NCBI RefSeq assembly: GCF_020740795.1
Contig: NC_067286.1
Location: 15,008,350 to 15,072,349 of the forward strand
Direction: 5' to 3'
Origin: Apus apus
Taxonomy: Eukaryota > Chordata > Aves > Apodiformes > Apodidae
DNA length: 64,000 nt
This document shows, piece by piece, positions 16,485 to 26,420 of the stretch. A program made the translations under genes and the position numbers. Numbering within the stretch: the first letter of the stretch is position 1; every line of letters starts with the position of its first letter. The notes under the pieces were generated by a model, which made no database searches, was not told where the DNA came from, and saw only the letters and a list, made by a program, of their open reading frames with translations.

Positions 16485-17577
16485 CTGGTACCTAGAGACA
16501 CAATTACACAACTCTCTAATCACTCAAAGTGTTCCCAAGTGGTCACTAATTTTTTTAAATTGCTTTTGGATTGAGCTAAACCAAGAAGAAATTTCACTTC
16601 ACAGACTGCTGGAGAACAATATAAATTTCAGGGGTCCAGGGAGCCCCTTAACTAGGCCTAACCTTGACTTCTGCAGTGGTCTGCTCTATTTTCATATCTC
16701 TCTCATTAAGAAGGAGATAGAATTTTCATGCACATAATAACTGGAAAAATACGTAAGTTGCTTTCCACTAGATTATGGCACATAGCTTGGTAAATCATAC
16801 AAGATATACCTTCATGTCTTGCTCCACTGAATTGACGGGGCTTTCCCATGATGTGTTGAACTCAATAGAGTGGCCAAGCCATTCACAATCTAGCCTTCAA
16901 ACAAGGTTAAACTAAACCTCCATTCAATTTTGGAAAATCCCTCAGTAGCTGAAAAAATTGCCTTAAGAAGTGTTTCCATAACTTACCATGAGTAATAACG
17001 GTGCTTTCAGGAGGATATTTTTTGATAGTGTGCTTGACTGTAACTGAATTAACATGAAAGTCCAACATTTTGAATGAGACAGAGGAAAGAATCCAAGAAA
17101 GAACGAAAATATTAACAGAAAAGGAAAAGCAAAATCTTGTTAGTCAGATGCTGCTGCTGATAGGAACACTCCCATGTGTTACACAAGCTGTGCTAAGCAT
17201 GGATCATATGGTTGCTATCTGATGGATACAACAAAGTCAGACACTTGCTTAATTCAGTTCTGGTCCAAGTCAGAAAAAAACAGTCAAATTTAGGTAGGAA
17301 GAAAGGTAAAATGTCAGTGCTTGAAAATAGGCACCCAAATCCATAGGTGTGACTTTCAGAGTTGCTGAGTATTCTACCCTCTCTTCGCTACTTGTGGGTA
17401 TCACACCATTTCTATTCGAGGGCTGAAAATCTCACATTCAACAGCCTATGTCAAAATGTCTATCTTGCTAGATGGCATGATGGCATTTTCCTTGATAAAT
17501 CAATACTTAGCCTTGCATTCAAAGCTTATCTAACTTTCCTTCTGCCTACACAAAACAGATAATAATCTTGGTCTGAC

Positions 17578-17736
17578 CTTGGATGGGCTCCTTGGTGACT
17601 GCACACAAAGACTTTCTTCGTTTTTTTCTATGATGTAGCCTTGGATTTAGGAGCCTCCACTCTGGGCTGGGAAATTTCAGGTGATGGTGACATCTTCTTT
17701 CTTGACATCTTCAACTTCAGGCTGAGACACCTGTCT
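17578..17736 (-). pseudogene. IGSF22: Pseudogene exon: first half of the next FN3 domain
   Basis: After a good acceptor (gattttcttctgtgtag) the frame reads VSQPEVEDVKKEDVTIT, stop, NFPAQSGGS, stop, IQGYIIEKNEESL, then after a frameshift AVTKEPIQG. This follows the family pattern PEVxDVxKxxVTITWNPPAQDGGSKIQGYIIEK. The core Trp codon reads TGA and the Lys before IQGY reads TAA. A donor (AAG|gtcaga) ends the exon. Three lesions in 159 bases rule out a normal product. Confidence 0.82.
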
Positions 17737-18719
17737 CTACACAGAAGAAAATCAAATTAGCACAGTACAATAAGAATTCATTGACAGCAATGTGTTTGTG
17801 TTGTGTGTATAAATACATATGTAAGTATGTGCAGAATGAAGTCAAGGAGGGTAAGTTATATAAGGTTTATTCACGGCCACAATCTTTTTCTGAAGATTCT
17901 TTCTTTGCCACCTACTTCCCTTTGTTGCATCAAATGTTGAAACACTTTAATTCTTGCACTTATTCTGAAAATGAACTCTTTCTGCAAAGCCTTACAGAGC
18001 TGTTCAGAAATGCCTTCCCTAATCCACAGGAAGTTTGGACAAAAATGCAATGTTTTGGTCAAAAGTGATATATATTACTTCAAGCTGCTAACTTTCTTCC
18101 TGAAATGTTTCAATAGGTCAGATTTGCTATTTGCCCTGTATCTTCTCTGATACGCTCTGGTCTTGGGGAAAGGGAACTGCAAACCTTCTTTCACTGGGGA
18201 TCCCAGTCCATGCATGGAAAATGGGAACAGGAGGTACTTGAACTGGAACTCCCAGAAGATAGTTCATCAGTGTTTTCTAACTAAGTTGCTTTTTGGCTGA
18301 CATAGTTTCTTTTTTGGCTGCAGAGCAAAATGTTTTTAAGCATTCCCTTTTAAATGCTCTTCTGTCCTCCCCCACAATATTTTGCAGAGAAAGCCACTTT
18401 TCATTGCTGCCATACCCCACTAAGCTTACGTAAGTGCCACCAGAACAGCACATGGGTCAGTCTTCTCTTCTGGCCAGCCCCTGCTAAGGGGTTTCTGAGT
18501 CCACAAACACTTGCAGTGAAAGGACCTGGGTATTTGATCCTGGCTATCAGCCTAAGCACAAAGCAGCTTCTGAGCTCTGTCTTTGGAATTTGTCCCTTGA
18601 AGCACAAGGGACAGTGTTCTTTTGGAGACTGGCAAAGAGGAAGAAGATGAAAATGATGGGAAGAGGGGCTGTGAAACAACATTAAAACCAGCTGGCTAAA
18701 AGGTTCTCCTGCAAAAATT

Positions 18720-18888
18720 TATTCCGTTTCCAGGGGCTTGATGAGGTCCTCAGAGTTGATGGAACATATTCTGAATTAGCGGGCTTTCTCTTCCTCCACC
18801 TTCTCTGTAGCAAATGTAGCGTAGTTGCTTTCCAACACCCCTACTTTGAACCACCTCCAGCCATCCTCCTGACGACAAAGTGAGTCAC
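18720..18888 (-). pseudogene. IGSF22: Pseudogene exon: second half of an FN3 domain
   Basis: After aggaaagcag the frame reads DSLCRQEDGWRWFKVGVLES, NYATFATEKVEEEKAR, stop, then FRICSINSEDLIKPLETE. FRICSINSED-L-x-x-PLE matches the F-G strands of FN3 domains in titin-like proteins (YxFRVxAVNxxGxxxPLE). The stop (TAA) sits where the YQ before FR is expected, so a small deletion is likely. No GT donor follows PLETE; the exon end is approximate. Confidence 0.68.
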
Positions 18889-19273
18889 CTGCTTTCCTCA
18901 ATTGCCTTTCAGATGCTTTCCATCTCTTTTTACATTTCCTCCCATGTGTTACAGGAACTCTGCCTTCTCCTGTGGGGGTTTTAATTTGTCTGCAGTGTGA
19001 GCAGCTGACTAGAGTGACATGCAGTCCTATTATTTAAAGGGTTGTATCCTGTAATGGTGTAAATCAGTATAGATTGCAGCAAAACTAAACTGCTGAATCC
19101 TTTCATTTGATAACTCAGAATCCACCCCACGGCAGTATTTTTTAAAAAAATGTCTGAATTACAGTGTCTGTAACCCAACATATCTACCAATGATTGTCCT
19201 GCTATAAAATTACAATTGTAGGACATACTGACACAGCTGAGGTAAGGACTGGCAGAAGCCAGGGCACAGTTAC

Positions 19274-19515
19274 CTTTCAGATTCAGCATAATGGCTCCAC
19301 TGCCACACTCATACAGGTTTTGATTGTGAATGCAGTCACTGGCTTTCTCCACCACCACTTTCTCCTCCTCTTTCACCTCAATGCCATTTTTGAACCATGT
19401 GACTTTGGGCATTGGCTTTGCCTTGAGAGGCACCTTTGATGCTTGCTGTATGTCTTCACAGTAATGCTGTGTGCAGCAAAGAGCTTGAGGACAGATTCTT
19501 CAATAACAGGGGAAT
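19274..19515 (-). pseudogene. IGSF22: Pseudogene exon: Ig domain 3
   Basis: The acceptor is gctctttccag and the donor gtaactg. The first part reads SPVIEESVLKLFAAHSITVK in one frame. After a frameshift the rest reads VPLKAKPMPKVTWFKNGIEV, KEEEKVVVEKASDCIHNQNL and YECGSGAIMLNLK. KVTWFKNG has the core Trp. GSG-AIMLNLK matches the D-S-G-x-x-x-L-x-L-x end of this Ig type, with Asp lost. It is the best-preserved remnant: after the single frameshift near 19440 there is no stop up to the donor. Confidence 0.8.
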
Positions 19516-20604
19516 CTGGAAAGAGCAGAAGACATCTGAAAACTGCAGCTGCAAATACAGCTTGACATCTTTCTCCAAGTTCCCAGAGAAGGGGACCCAA
19601 AGCTGGACCCGTCGTACACTCCTTCATGTTTTCAATACAAGAATCCTGCATTTATTTTGTGAAAGTCTTTGGGGACACTCAGCATCTTTCAGTGTGTTTT
19701 GATACAGTTAATTTAGTTCTGGTGCTTGTACAGGGAGCCTGCTGACCTCCTTTAGTTGTTCAGCTCAGCAGAAAAGGAAGGACCTCTGGGAAATAGCAAG
19801 CTCCAAAGGTCCTCATTTTCCTAGGGCCTGGAGTTTTGATTCCAAGCAGTTTCTAAGTTTTGCAAAGCACAAGCAGAAGTGCTTTGTTCCCTAAGGCCAC
19901 ACTGGGATATCCATGATCATCAGAAAGACAGCAGAATCAAAGTTACTGCAACACAGGTATGATAAATACTCGTTGCTGCAGCCACAATATCCTTACTGCC
20001 ATGTTTGTCCCGCTGTCTGTCCCAGCAGCTCTATCTATTCACCTTGCCTTGTTTCAGCAGATCGAGGCATCTCTGTGCTGCAGACGGGTCTGGAAGCCCA
20101 TCTGCTGCCATCTGGCTGCCAAGAGCTGAGTAATATGCACAGTTGCCTATTTCTAGACATAATTTCAGAAAAGGTGTTTTTCTTGTTGCTCATGACAACG
20201 ATGTCTGAAAGTAAAGTCTCAAGCCAAAATTATTGATGACTGATTTATAAACACAGAAACCTATGCTTAGTCACTTGAAATCAACCAGTAGGACTGCTCA
20301 ATTTTCTCCCCTTGGGAAACAAAGAAGCAGGAATGGGTTTTGCTCATGCACATAGAAAAGCCTATAAAGTGCTACAAGCTCAGGTAAAGAGACCTGGTGA
20401 AGCACTGGGTCCTGCAAGTGGTTGTGTACACCTGGCAGAGAGCAGTAAGGAGATGGAGCAGCTACTTCCAACAGCTGCACACTCTGCTGCCTTGGCTCTG
20501 AAGGTGTACCTGCTGTCATGCTCCTCTCCCACTCTGTCCATGATGAGTTTGCAGACGGCTCACTGCTTCACTATCCAGGTCCTTTTCATGTCCGTAATGT
20601 TACT

Positions 20605-20970
20605 AGAAAATTGGAGAAGGCTCTGGGGAGACCTTACAGTGGCCTTCCAGTACCTGAAAGGGCCTACAGGAAAGCTGGGGAGGGACTTTTTAAAAGGGCT
20701 TGTAGTGAAAGGACAAAGGATAATGGCTTTAAACTGGAAGAGGGGAGATTAAGCTTAGCTATTAAGAAGAAATTCTTGACTGTGAGGATGGTGAGAAACT
20801 GGCACAGGTTGCCAAGGGAAGTTGTGGATGCCCCCTCCCAGGAAGGCCAGGTTGGATAAGACTTTGAGCAGCCTGGTCTATTGGAAGGTGTTCCTGCCCA
20901 TTGCAGCAGGGTTGGAACTAGATGATCTTTAAGGTCCCTTCCAACTCAGACTGTTCTATGATTCTATGAC
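20605..20970 (+). mobile_element. CR1 LINE, 3' fragment
   Basis: Begins at CTGGGGAGACCTTACAGTGG (the GDLTVAFQYLKG stretch of the C-terminal ORF2), runs through NWHRLPREVVDAPS and ends TTCTATGATTCTATGAC. It lies in the intron between pseudogene Ig exons 2 and 3. Confidence 0.88.
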
Positions 20971-21139
20971 TGAGGCAGAAAAACAACCACATTGCAAGAA
21001 ACACCTTCTCAAACCCTGCCCCTGAATCCTCTGATTAGAATTTCCTGCTCTGAGATGACTAAGCTGTCAGAATTCCTAGCTCCTATTCTGGTAAAATGCT
21101 CTGTGTTTTATGGACAAAATTAATTCAGTGTTACATAGA

Positions 21140-22358
21140 CAGAGTGATCAAATGTGGGCTCACTCCAGGAACTGGAGACCTGGCCATGCAGGGCATAGAG
21201 AAGGTTGAGGTACTCAATGACTACTATGCCTCAGTCTTCATCAGCAAAGGCTCTGGTCACACCATCCAAGTTAGAGAAGGCAAAGGCAAGGACTGTGAAA
21301 AGGAAGACCTCCCCATTGTAGGAGAAGAGCAGGTTCATGACCATCTGAAGGACCTGAAGGTGCACAAGTCCATGGGACCTGATGGGATTCATCAACAGCT
21401 CCTGAAGGAACTGGCCAATGAAGTTGCAAAGCCTCTCTCCGTTATATTTGAAAAGTCCTGGCAGTCTGGAGAAATTCCCACTAACTGGAAAAGGGGAAAC
21501 GTAAGTCCCATTTTTAAGAAGGTCTTCCAGCTCTGTCAGTAATGCAGATCTTATGCTTGAGACCTTGAGAGGCTTGAGCAAACTGCATGAAGTTCAACAA
21601 GGCCAAGTGCAAGGTCCTGCACCTGGGTTGGGGCAATCCCAAGCACAGATACAGGCTGGGTGGAGAATGGATCAAAAACAGTCCAGAGGAGAAGGACTTG
21701 GAGGTGATGGTGGATGAGAAGCTCAACATGAGCTGCCAGTGTGCACTCACAGCCCAGAAAGCCAACTGTGTCCTGGGCTGCATCAAAAGAAGTGTGGCCA
21801 GCAGGTCAAGGGAGGTGATTCTCCTGCTTTTCTTGGCTCTCCTGAGACCCCATCTAGCGTACTGTGTCCAGTTCTGGAGCCCCCAACATCAGAAGGACAT
21901 GGAACTCCTGGAGAAAGTCCAGAGGAGGGCCATGAAGATTACTTGAGGGCTGGAGCACCTCTCCTACAAACACAGGCTGGGAGAGTTGGGGTTGTTCAGT
22001 CTGGAAAAGAGAAAGTCTGGGGAGACCTTATAGCAGTTTTCCAGTGCCTGACGGGGCTACAGGAAAGCTGGGGAGGGGCTTTTTACAAGGGCTTGTAGTG
22101 ACAGGACATGCGGTAATGGATCAAAACTGGAAGAGGGGAGATTTAGACTGGGAGGAAAATTCTTTAGTGTGATGGTGGTAAGACACTGGCACAGGTTGCC
22201 CAGGTAAGTTGTGGATGCCCCCTCCCTAGAAGTGTTCAAGGCCAGGTTGGATGAGGATTTAAGCAACCTGATTTAGTGGGAGGTGTCCCTGCCCATGCAG
22301 GGGGGTTGGAACTAGATGATCTTTAAGGTCCCTTCCAACTCAAATCATTCTATGATCT
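21140..22358 (+). mobile_element. CR1 LINE with internal deletion, keeping a reverse-transcriptase block
   Basis: 21140-21530 encodes part of the reverse transcriptase ([20 protein letters not shown], then [18 protein letters not shown]). After a large internal deletion near 21530-21570 the copy resumes at [19 protein letters not shown] and runs through the C-terminal domain to the 3' end at TCATTCTATGATC. Several frames are broken. It lies in the same intron as the 20.6 kb fragment and in the same orientation. Confidence 0.88.
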
Positions 22359-24196
22359 GTGCACCTGCATAGATGAGCTACAGAGCATGTAAGGAAGGGT
22401 GTGTATTAGCATGCAAAGAGTACATTTACTGATTACTCTTAAAATTACAGACTGTTGTGTGGTGAGAAGCCAACCTTGTGGGAAAGAATGGGAGCCTACA
22501 GGCTAAGAAAATGGGTTAGAAATGTGAAAGTATCTTTACAGGAGACTGGGAAAGAAAATTTTGAAAATGCTATGATTCAAAGCCAATATTTAGTAAGACT
22601 GAAGCTGTAGTAAGCTGGGAAAGATTAAATCCATTGTTGTCAAATCTGTCCATCTGTTTGGCCTTAGTCAAAAGCCCTTTATCAAAACCAGGCCAAGTTC
22701 CATGGTAGCTATTTGCAGAAAACTTCCCACTAGGGTTTTGTAGCCTTTCATTATACTGACAATGCCAAGGGCATTTTATCTCCTTCCACTTTTGCATCAT
22801 TTGGGATGGCAAAGAGCTCAGCAGGATCCCCAAATTAAAGCATGAACATCACACACATACTCTTCATGGTTGCATATGCCTCTGGAAGAAATCCCAGTGG
22901 AAGCATGTGCACAGGAAAACTGTGGAAATGAGTGTTGACCGGGCACTTCAAACACCAAGGAGGTATTTAACAGCAGGGAAACCTCACAACAAAATTGACA
23001 GGCCCTCAGAACAAAAGTGAATTGTATATCATGGGAAGAAAGGGGGATGGAGAATGGCTGTTCCTAAGTAATTTTTTCCCTTTTTTATGGGTGCTCACTG
23101 TAGCAAATGTAGCTACAGAAACCCAAAAGCTGAAACAGAATACAGCCTTTTGGCCCTGCTCCAGACCTTTAGCTGGTCCAGAGAAGCTGTCAAACCAGCT
23201 GAAGACTTCCTGTACTGCCTACATAATATTTCTATCTGAACCTGAACTTCACATGAGAAAAGTGAATCTGTAACTAAGTCGCCAGCCTGCACAACGTGCA
23301 CAGGAGTCAGAGGCAGCTCAGCCACAGCTTTCCAGGGTAACTGTGCCACAAAAGTGGCTTCTGTTCCAGAGGAGTGGTCAGAGAAGACCCCTGCCCCACA
23401 CTGTCCCTTCAGACCACCCTGGCCATGGCCCACAGAGGGCACTCATGTACCATCCTCCAGGAGCCAGGGCTTCCTTTTCTACAGCCAGCCACACTCAACA
23501 CTCCCTGTCAGGCTGCACACCTGGAAAGCCCAGGGCTGGGGATGCCATTGGGAAGCCGCTCCCTTCTGGCCTGTTTTGGGAAAACAAAATGAGAAACACG
23601 TGGCTAAAATGCAATCAGTGGCATGACCTCCACCCAAGTCCAAGGGCAGGGAGTTGGCGGGGCACCATCAGACACAGAAAATGCAGGACTATCAGGAAGA
23701 GACCAGCCTCACAGAAACATCTGTCAGGGATGGGGAGTAGGACAGATCAATTTTACATGTGAGAAAATCTGCTTGACATCACAGCTGAGCTTCTTTTGCC
23801 CTCTGAAGTTGCCTTCGTACCATCCCACCAACTGAATATTCAGCACTCCTGAACCTGTGAAGGATACACTAATACAAGTCTATCCTCATTCCACGCAGTT
23901 AACTTTAAAATGGTCTTAAAACACTGCACTTTTCATGCAAAAAACCTGAGCATAGCTCAAACCTGGTCCACATCTATCAGAAGTCATCTCAAATATGAAC
24001 AGTCACTGAAAGCTACACCTTAATTTTGAAATTCTTCTCCAGTCTCTGCAGAGACCACAAAGCTAAGATTTGCAACTTTTTTTAATGCTCTTAACAGCCT
24101 TGTGTCTTTATATGAAGATCACAGACCTAAGTTTACACCATCAGTAATGATACTGCAAAATTAATTCACAAAACAAACGTAATATTAAATACTTAC
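22359..24196. other. Pseudogene intron, no exon recognised
   Basis: A G/C-richer block at 23340-23720 is open for 139 codons on the plus strand and about 110 on the minus strand. Neither reading shows Ig or FN3 motifs. Confidence 0.4.
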
Positions 24197-24229
24197 CGGA
24201 TTCATGTCGTGCTGCTGGTCCTCAGCAGA
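24197..24229 (-). other. Possible 33-base mini-exon within the pseudogene
   Basis: A 33-base open stretch encoding SAEDQQHDMNP lies between a good acceptor (gatgtttgactgcag) and a strong donor (gtaagtattt). Its length is a multiple of three, and it lies on the strand and in the interval of the broken Ig/FN3 gene. It could be a linker exon, or chance. The peptide matches nothing I recognise. Confidence 0.25.
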
Positions 24230-24689
24230 CTGCAGTCAAACATCCCACAGGTCACTTTAAAGAATCAACATAAGAATTCATTAGGACAACTCTGATTATG
24301 ATAAAAATCATGGTACACTTTACTAGAATGGTTTACATGACACGTGAGGACTTAAATGGAGTATTTACTGCTTTATACAGCAAAGGGAAATCCTTAATTA
24401 TTATCTGCGTGCTACCAAGACTGGGCACAGACTAACTGGCCAGTCCCAAGTTAAACAATAAACAGACTGCAGAGGAGTGTTATTTCACATCAGCTTCCTA
24501 GCTGTTCCAGGAATGCAGCACTGCTCCTCTGCAGAGTTCACTGAAGAACAGAGTTAAGACTACTGTTCCACCTGCTTGTCCTCTCTTGAGCCATTCACAC
24601 TTCCTTTTGATAATTACACTGGCACAACTGTATTGCTCCATTAGGGTCACTGTCTTCATAGCCTATGACTGTTGGGGCCATCTCCTGAG

Positions 24690-24849
24690 TCACTCAGCTC
24701 AGCAGCATTAAGGATAAGCTCTGCTCTCTGCTTCATGATGTACTGAGGAGACGTCTCAATTCTACATCCCCCTCAGGGTGACATCTTCAGAAGTCAGCAC
24801 ACACTCTAGGCAGGCTTTTCTCTTCTTCACTTGGGTATTCTTGAGATTG
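24690..24849 (-). pseudogene. IGSF22: Pseudogene exon: Ig domain 2
   Basis: After ctgttctcag the frame reads NLKNTQVKKRKACLECVLTS, then EDVTLRGM, stop, N, stop. The second half continues in another frame as IETSPQYIMKQRAELILNAA, then ELSDSG. LEC holds the first core Cys. The core Trp region (expected RWMKN) reads R-G-M-stop-N, so the invariant Trp is replaced and the next Lys codon is TAG. A frameshift follows. The match across both frames supports an Ig exon of the family that ends RAELI-x-x-A-x-LSDSG. Confidence 0.72.
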
Positions 24850-25199
24850 CTGAGAACAGATTTTAAAGTCCTAAAAAAGGGATTGGCAAGAAAAAATGGC
24901 AAATACCAGCAAGCACCTTATAAATAAAAACAGGTGGCTTTGCCTTTGCAGGATACAACATGGGCAGGAGAGGTTCCAGGCTTGGGACTTTCTTTCCAGT
25001 GTGAAAAAGAGGTCTCGATGCTCCTCTGCTTGCTCATCCACAGTCTAGCCAGCTAGACTGGCTTCCATTATTTTCAGTCCAAGCTCTGGGGGTTTTTGTT
25101 TTAGTTTTATGGATTTTGCAGCTCAAACCCTGCTATCTTGCGTTTGATCCACACAAAGATGCTTACTTTGCATTACTTATGATCAATGAAGAGTGTTCT

Positions 25200-25436
25200 G
25201 CACTAGATTGGCATTTCAACACTGAGTTCTTTAAAGTTTGTGGACAGAACACCCTTAATTTTCATAGTGTGAGCAAATCCATCATCAGATGTGATTATTT
25301 CATACTCATCATCCTGCAGCAACTCCTTCCCGTTTAACTTGTAGGTGAAGTTTTGCACTTTCTTTGGCAGGCAGATTTCAAATGGTGCTCACTGTTTTTC
25401 AGTCAGTTTCAGGTCTGTCAGGAGTTAGGGGCTCAC
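25200..25436 (-). pseudogene. IGSF22: Pseudogene exon: Ig domain 1
   Basis: After an acceptor (ggtattttaacag) the frame reads LLTDLKLTEKQ, a stop, then APFEICLPKKVQNFTYKLNG, KELLQDDEYEIITSDDGFAH and TMKIKGVLSTNFKELSVEMP. This is an I-set Ig domain: TEKQ-AxFE is the A'-B strand region, YKLNGKEL the C-C' region, and HTMKIK the E strand. In-frame stops fall at exon codons 4 (TAA) and 16 (TGA) and at the end (TAG). A later acceptor could avoid the first stop, but not the TGA inside the domain. The lower boundary is approximate; no clear donor was found. Confidence 0.72.
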
Positions 25437-25696
25437 CTGTTAAAATACCAAAAAGACAAATATTCATTCTGTTACACTTGGCTCCTGATCTCAGATTTTC
25501 TACACTAAATAGCTAGGACTTCAGTGAAGCAATTTTGATTTCTTTCTTAAGTGGTAGCAGAAAGATCAATTAATTCCTTCAACTTCAGTGGAAATTAAGC
25601 TAACTACAGTTAATAATGTTCATTAAAAGTTGTATGTAACCCTACAAAGCCACACTGCTTTCCCATTCAGTTCTTCTACCTTAGCTCTGCTTTCTT

Positions 25697-26420
25697 TCAT
25701 AGAATCATAAAGGTTGGAAAAGACCTCTAAGACCAGCAAGTCGAACTGTCAACCCAACATCACCAGGCCAACTAAAACATGTTCCAAAGTTCCACATCTA
25801 CAAGTTTTTTGAACACATTCAGGGATGGTGACTCCACCACTTCCCTGGGCAGCCTGTTCCAATGCTTGGCCACTCTTTCAGTAAATAATTTTTTCCTAAT
25901 ATCCTACCTAACATCCCCCACAGTGCAACCTGAGGCCATTTCCTCTCGTCCTATCACTGGTTGTGTGGGAGAAGAGACTGATACCCACCTCACGCTATGA
26001 TCTCCTTTCAGGCAGTTGTAGAGAGTGAGAAAGTCTCCCCTCAGCCTCCTCTTCTCCAAACTAAACAATCCCAATGCTCTCAGCTGCTCCTCATAAGACT
26101 TGATCTCCAGACCCTTCACCAGCTTTGTTGCTCTTCTCTGGACTGACTCCAGCACCTCAATGTCCTTCTTGCAGTGAGGGTCCAAAACTGAACAGAGTGT
26201 TTTAGGTGTGGTCTCACCAGTGCTGAATACAGGGGGACAATTGCTTCCCTACTCCTGCTGGCCACACTATTTTGGATACCAGCCAGGATGCTGTTGGCCT
26301 TCTTGGCCACCTGGGCACACTGCTGGCTCATGTTCAGCCAGCTGTCAACCAGAGCCCCCAGATCCTTTGCTGCTGGGCAGCTTTCCAGCCACTCTTCTCC
26401 AGGTCTGTAGCATTTCTCTC
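25697..26420 (-). mobile_element. CR1 LINE, 5'-truncated
   Basis: The 3' end ATAGAATCATAAAGGTTGG lies at 25699 on the plus strand. The minus strand encodes [40 protein letters not shown] and [15 protein letters not shown]. The 5' edge at about 26420 is where the match ends; what precedes it (26421-26560) is not CR1 and was not identified. The copy lies just upstream of the first recognised Ig pseudogene exon. Confidence 0.87.

Larger units (their letters stand above)
16373..25436 (-). pseudogene. IGSF22: Broken Ig/FN3 gene, probable unitary pseudogene of IGSF22
   Basis: Gene-level entry. On the minus strand, in 5' to 3' order, there are three Ig exons (25436, 24849 and 19515 downward), an FN3 second half (18888 downward) and an FN3 split over two exons (17736-17578, 16484-16373). 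The residues are of the myosin-binding-protein-C/IGSF22/IGFN1 type, for example VTWFKNGIEV, YKLNGKEL and IQGYIIEK. Every remnant has an in-frame stop or a frameshift, yet introns remain and several splice sites are good. That points to a decayed resident gene, not a processed copy. The name IGSF22 is inferred from position: to my knowledge IGSF22 lies directly downstream of PTPN5 on the same strand in mammals. On residues alone, IGFN1- or MYBPC-like ancestry is possible. Exons before 25436 and after 16373 were not recognised. Confidence 0.72.

Noticed and set aside
21096-21542. 148-codon frame with reverse-transcriptase motifs as a possible active gene
   Set aside because: A fragment of an internally deleted CR1 copy with broken frames downstream.
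23343-23762. Plus-strand frame of 139 codons
   Set aside because: Three overlapping plus-strand frames and a minus-strand frame are open here, as expected of G/C-richer non-coding DNA; no motif seen.
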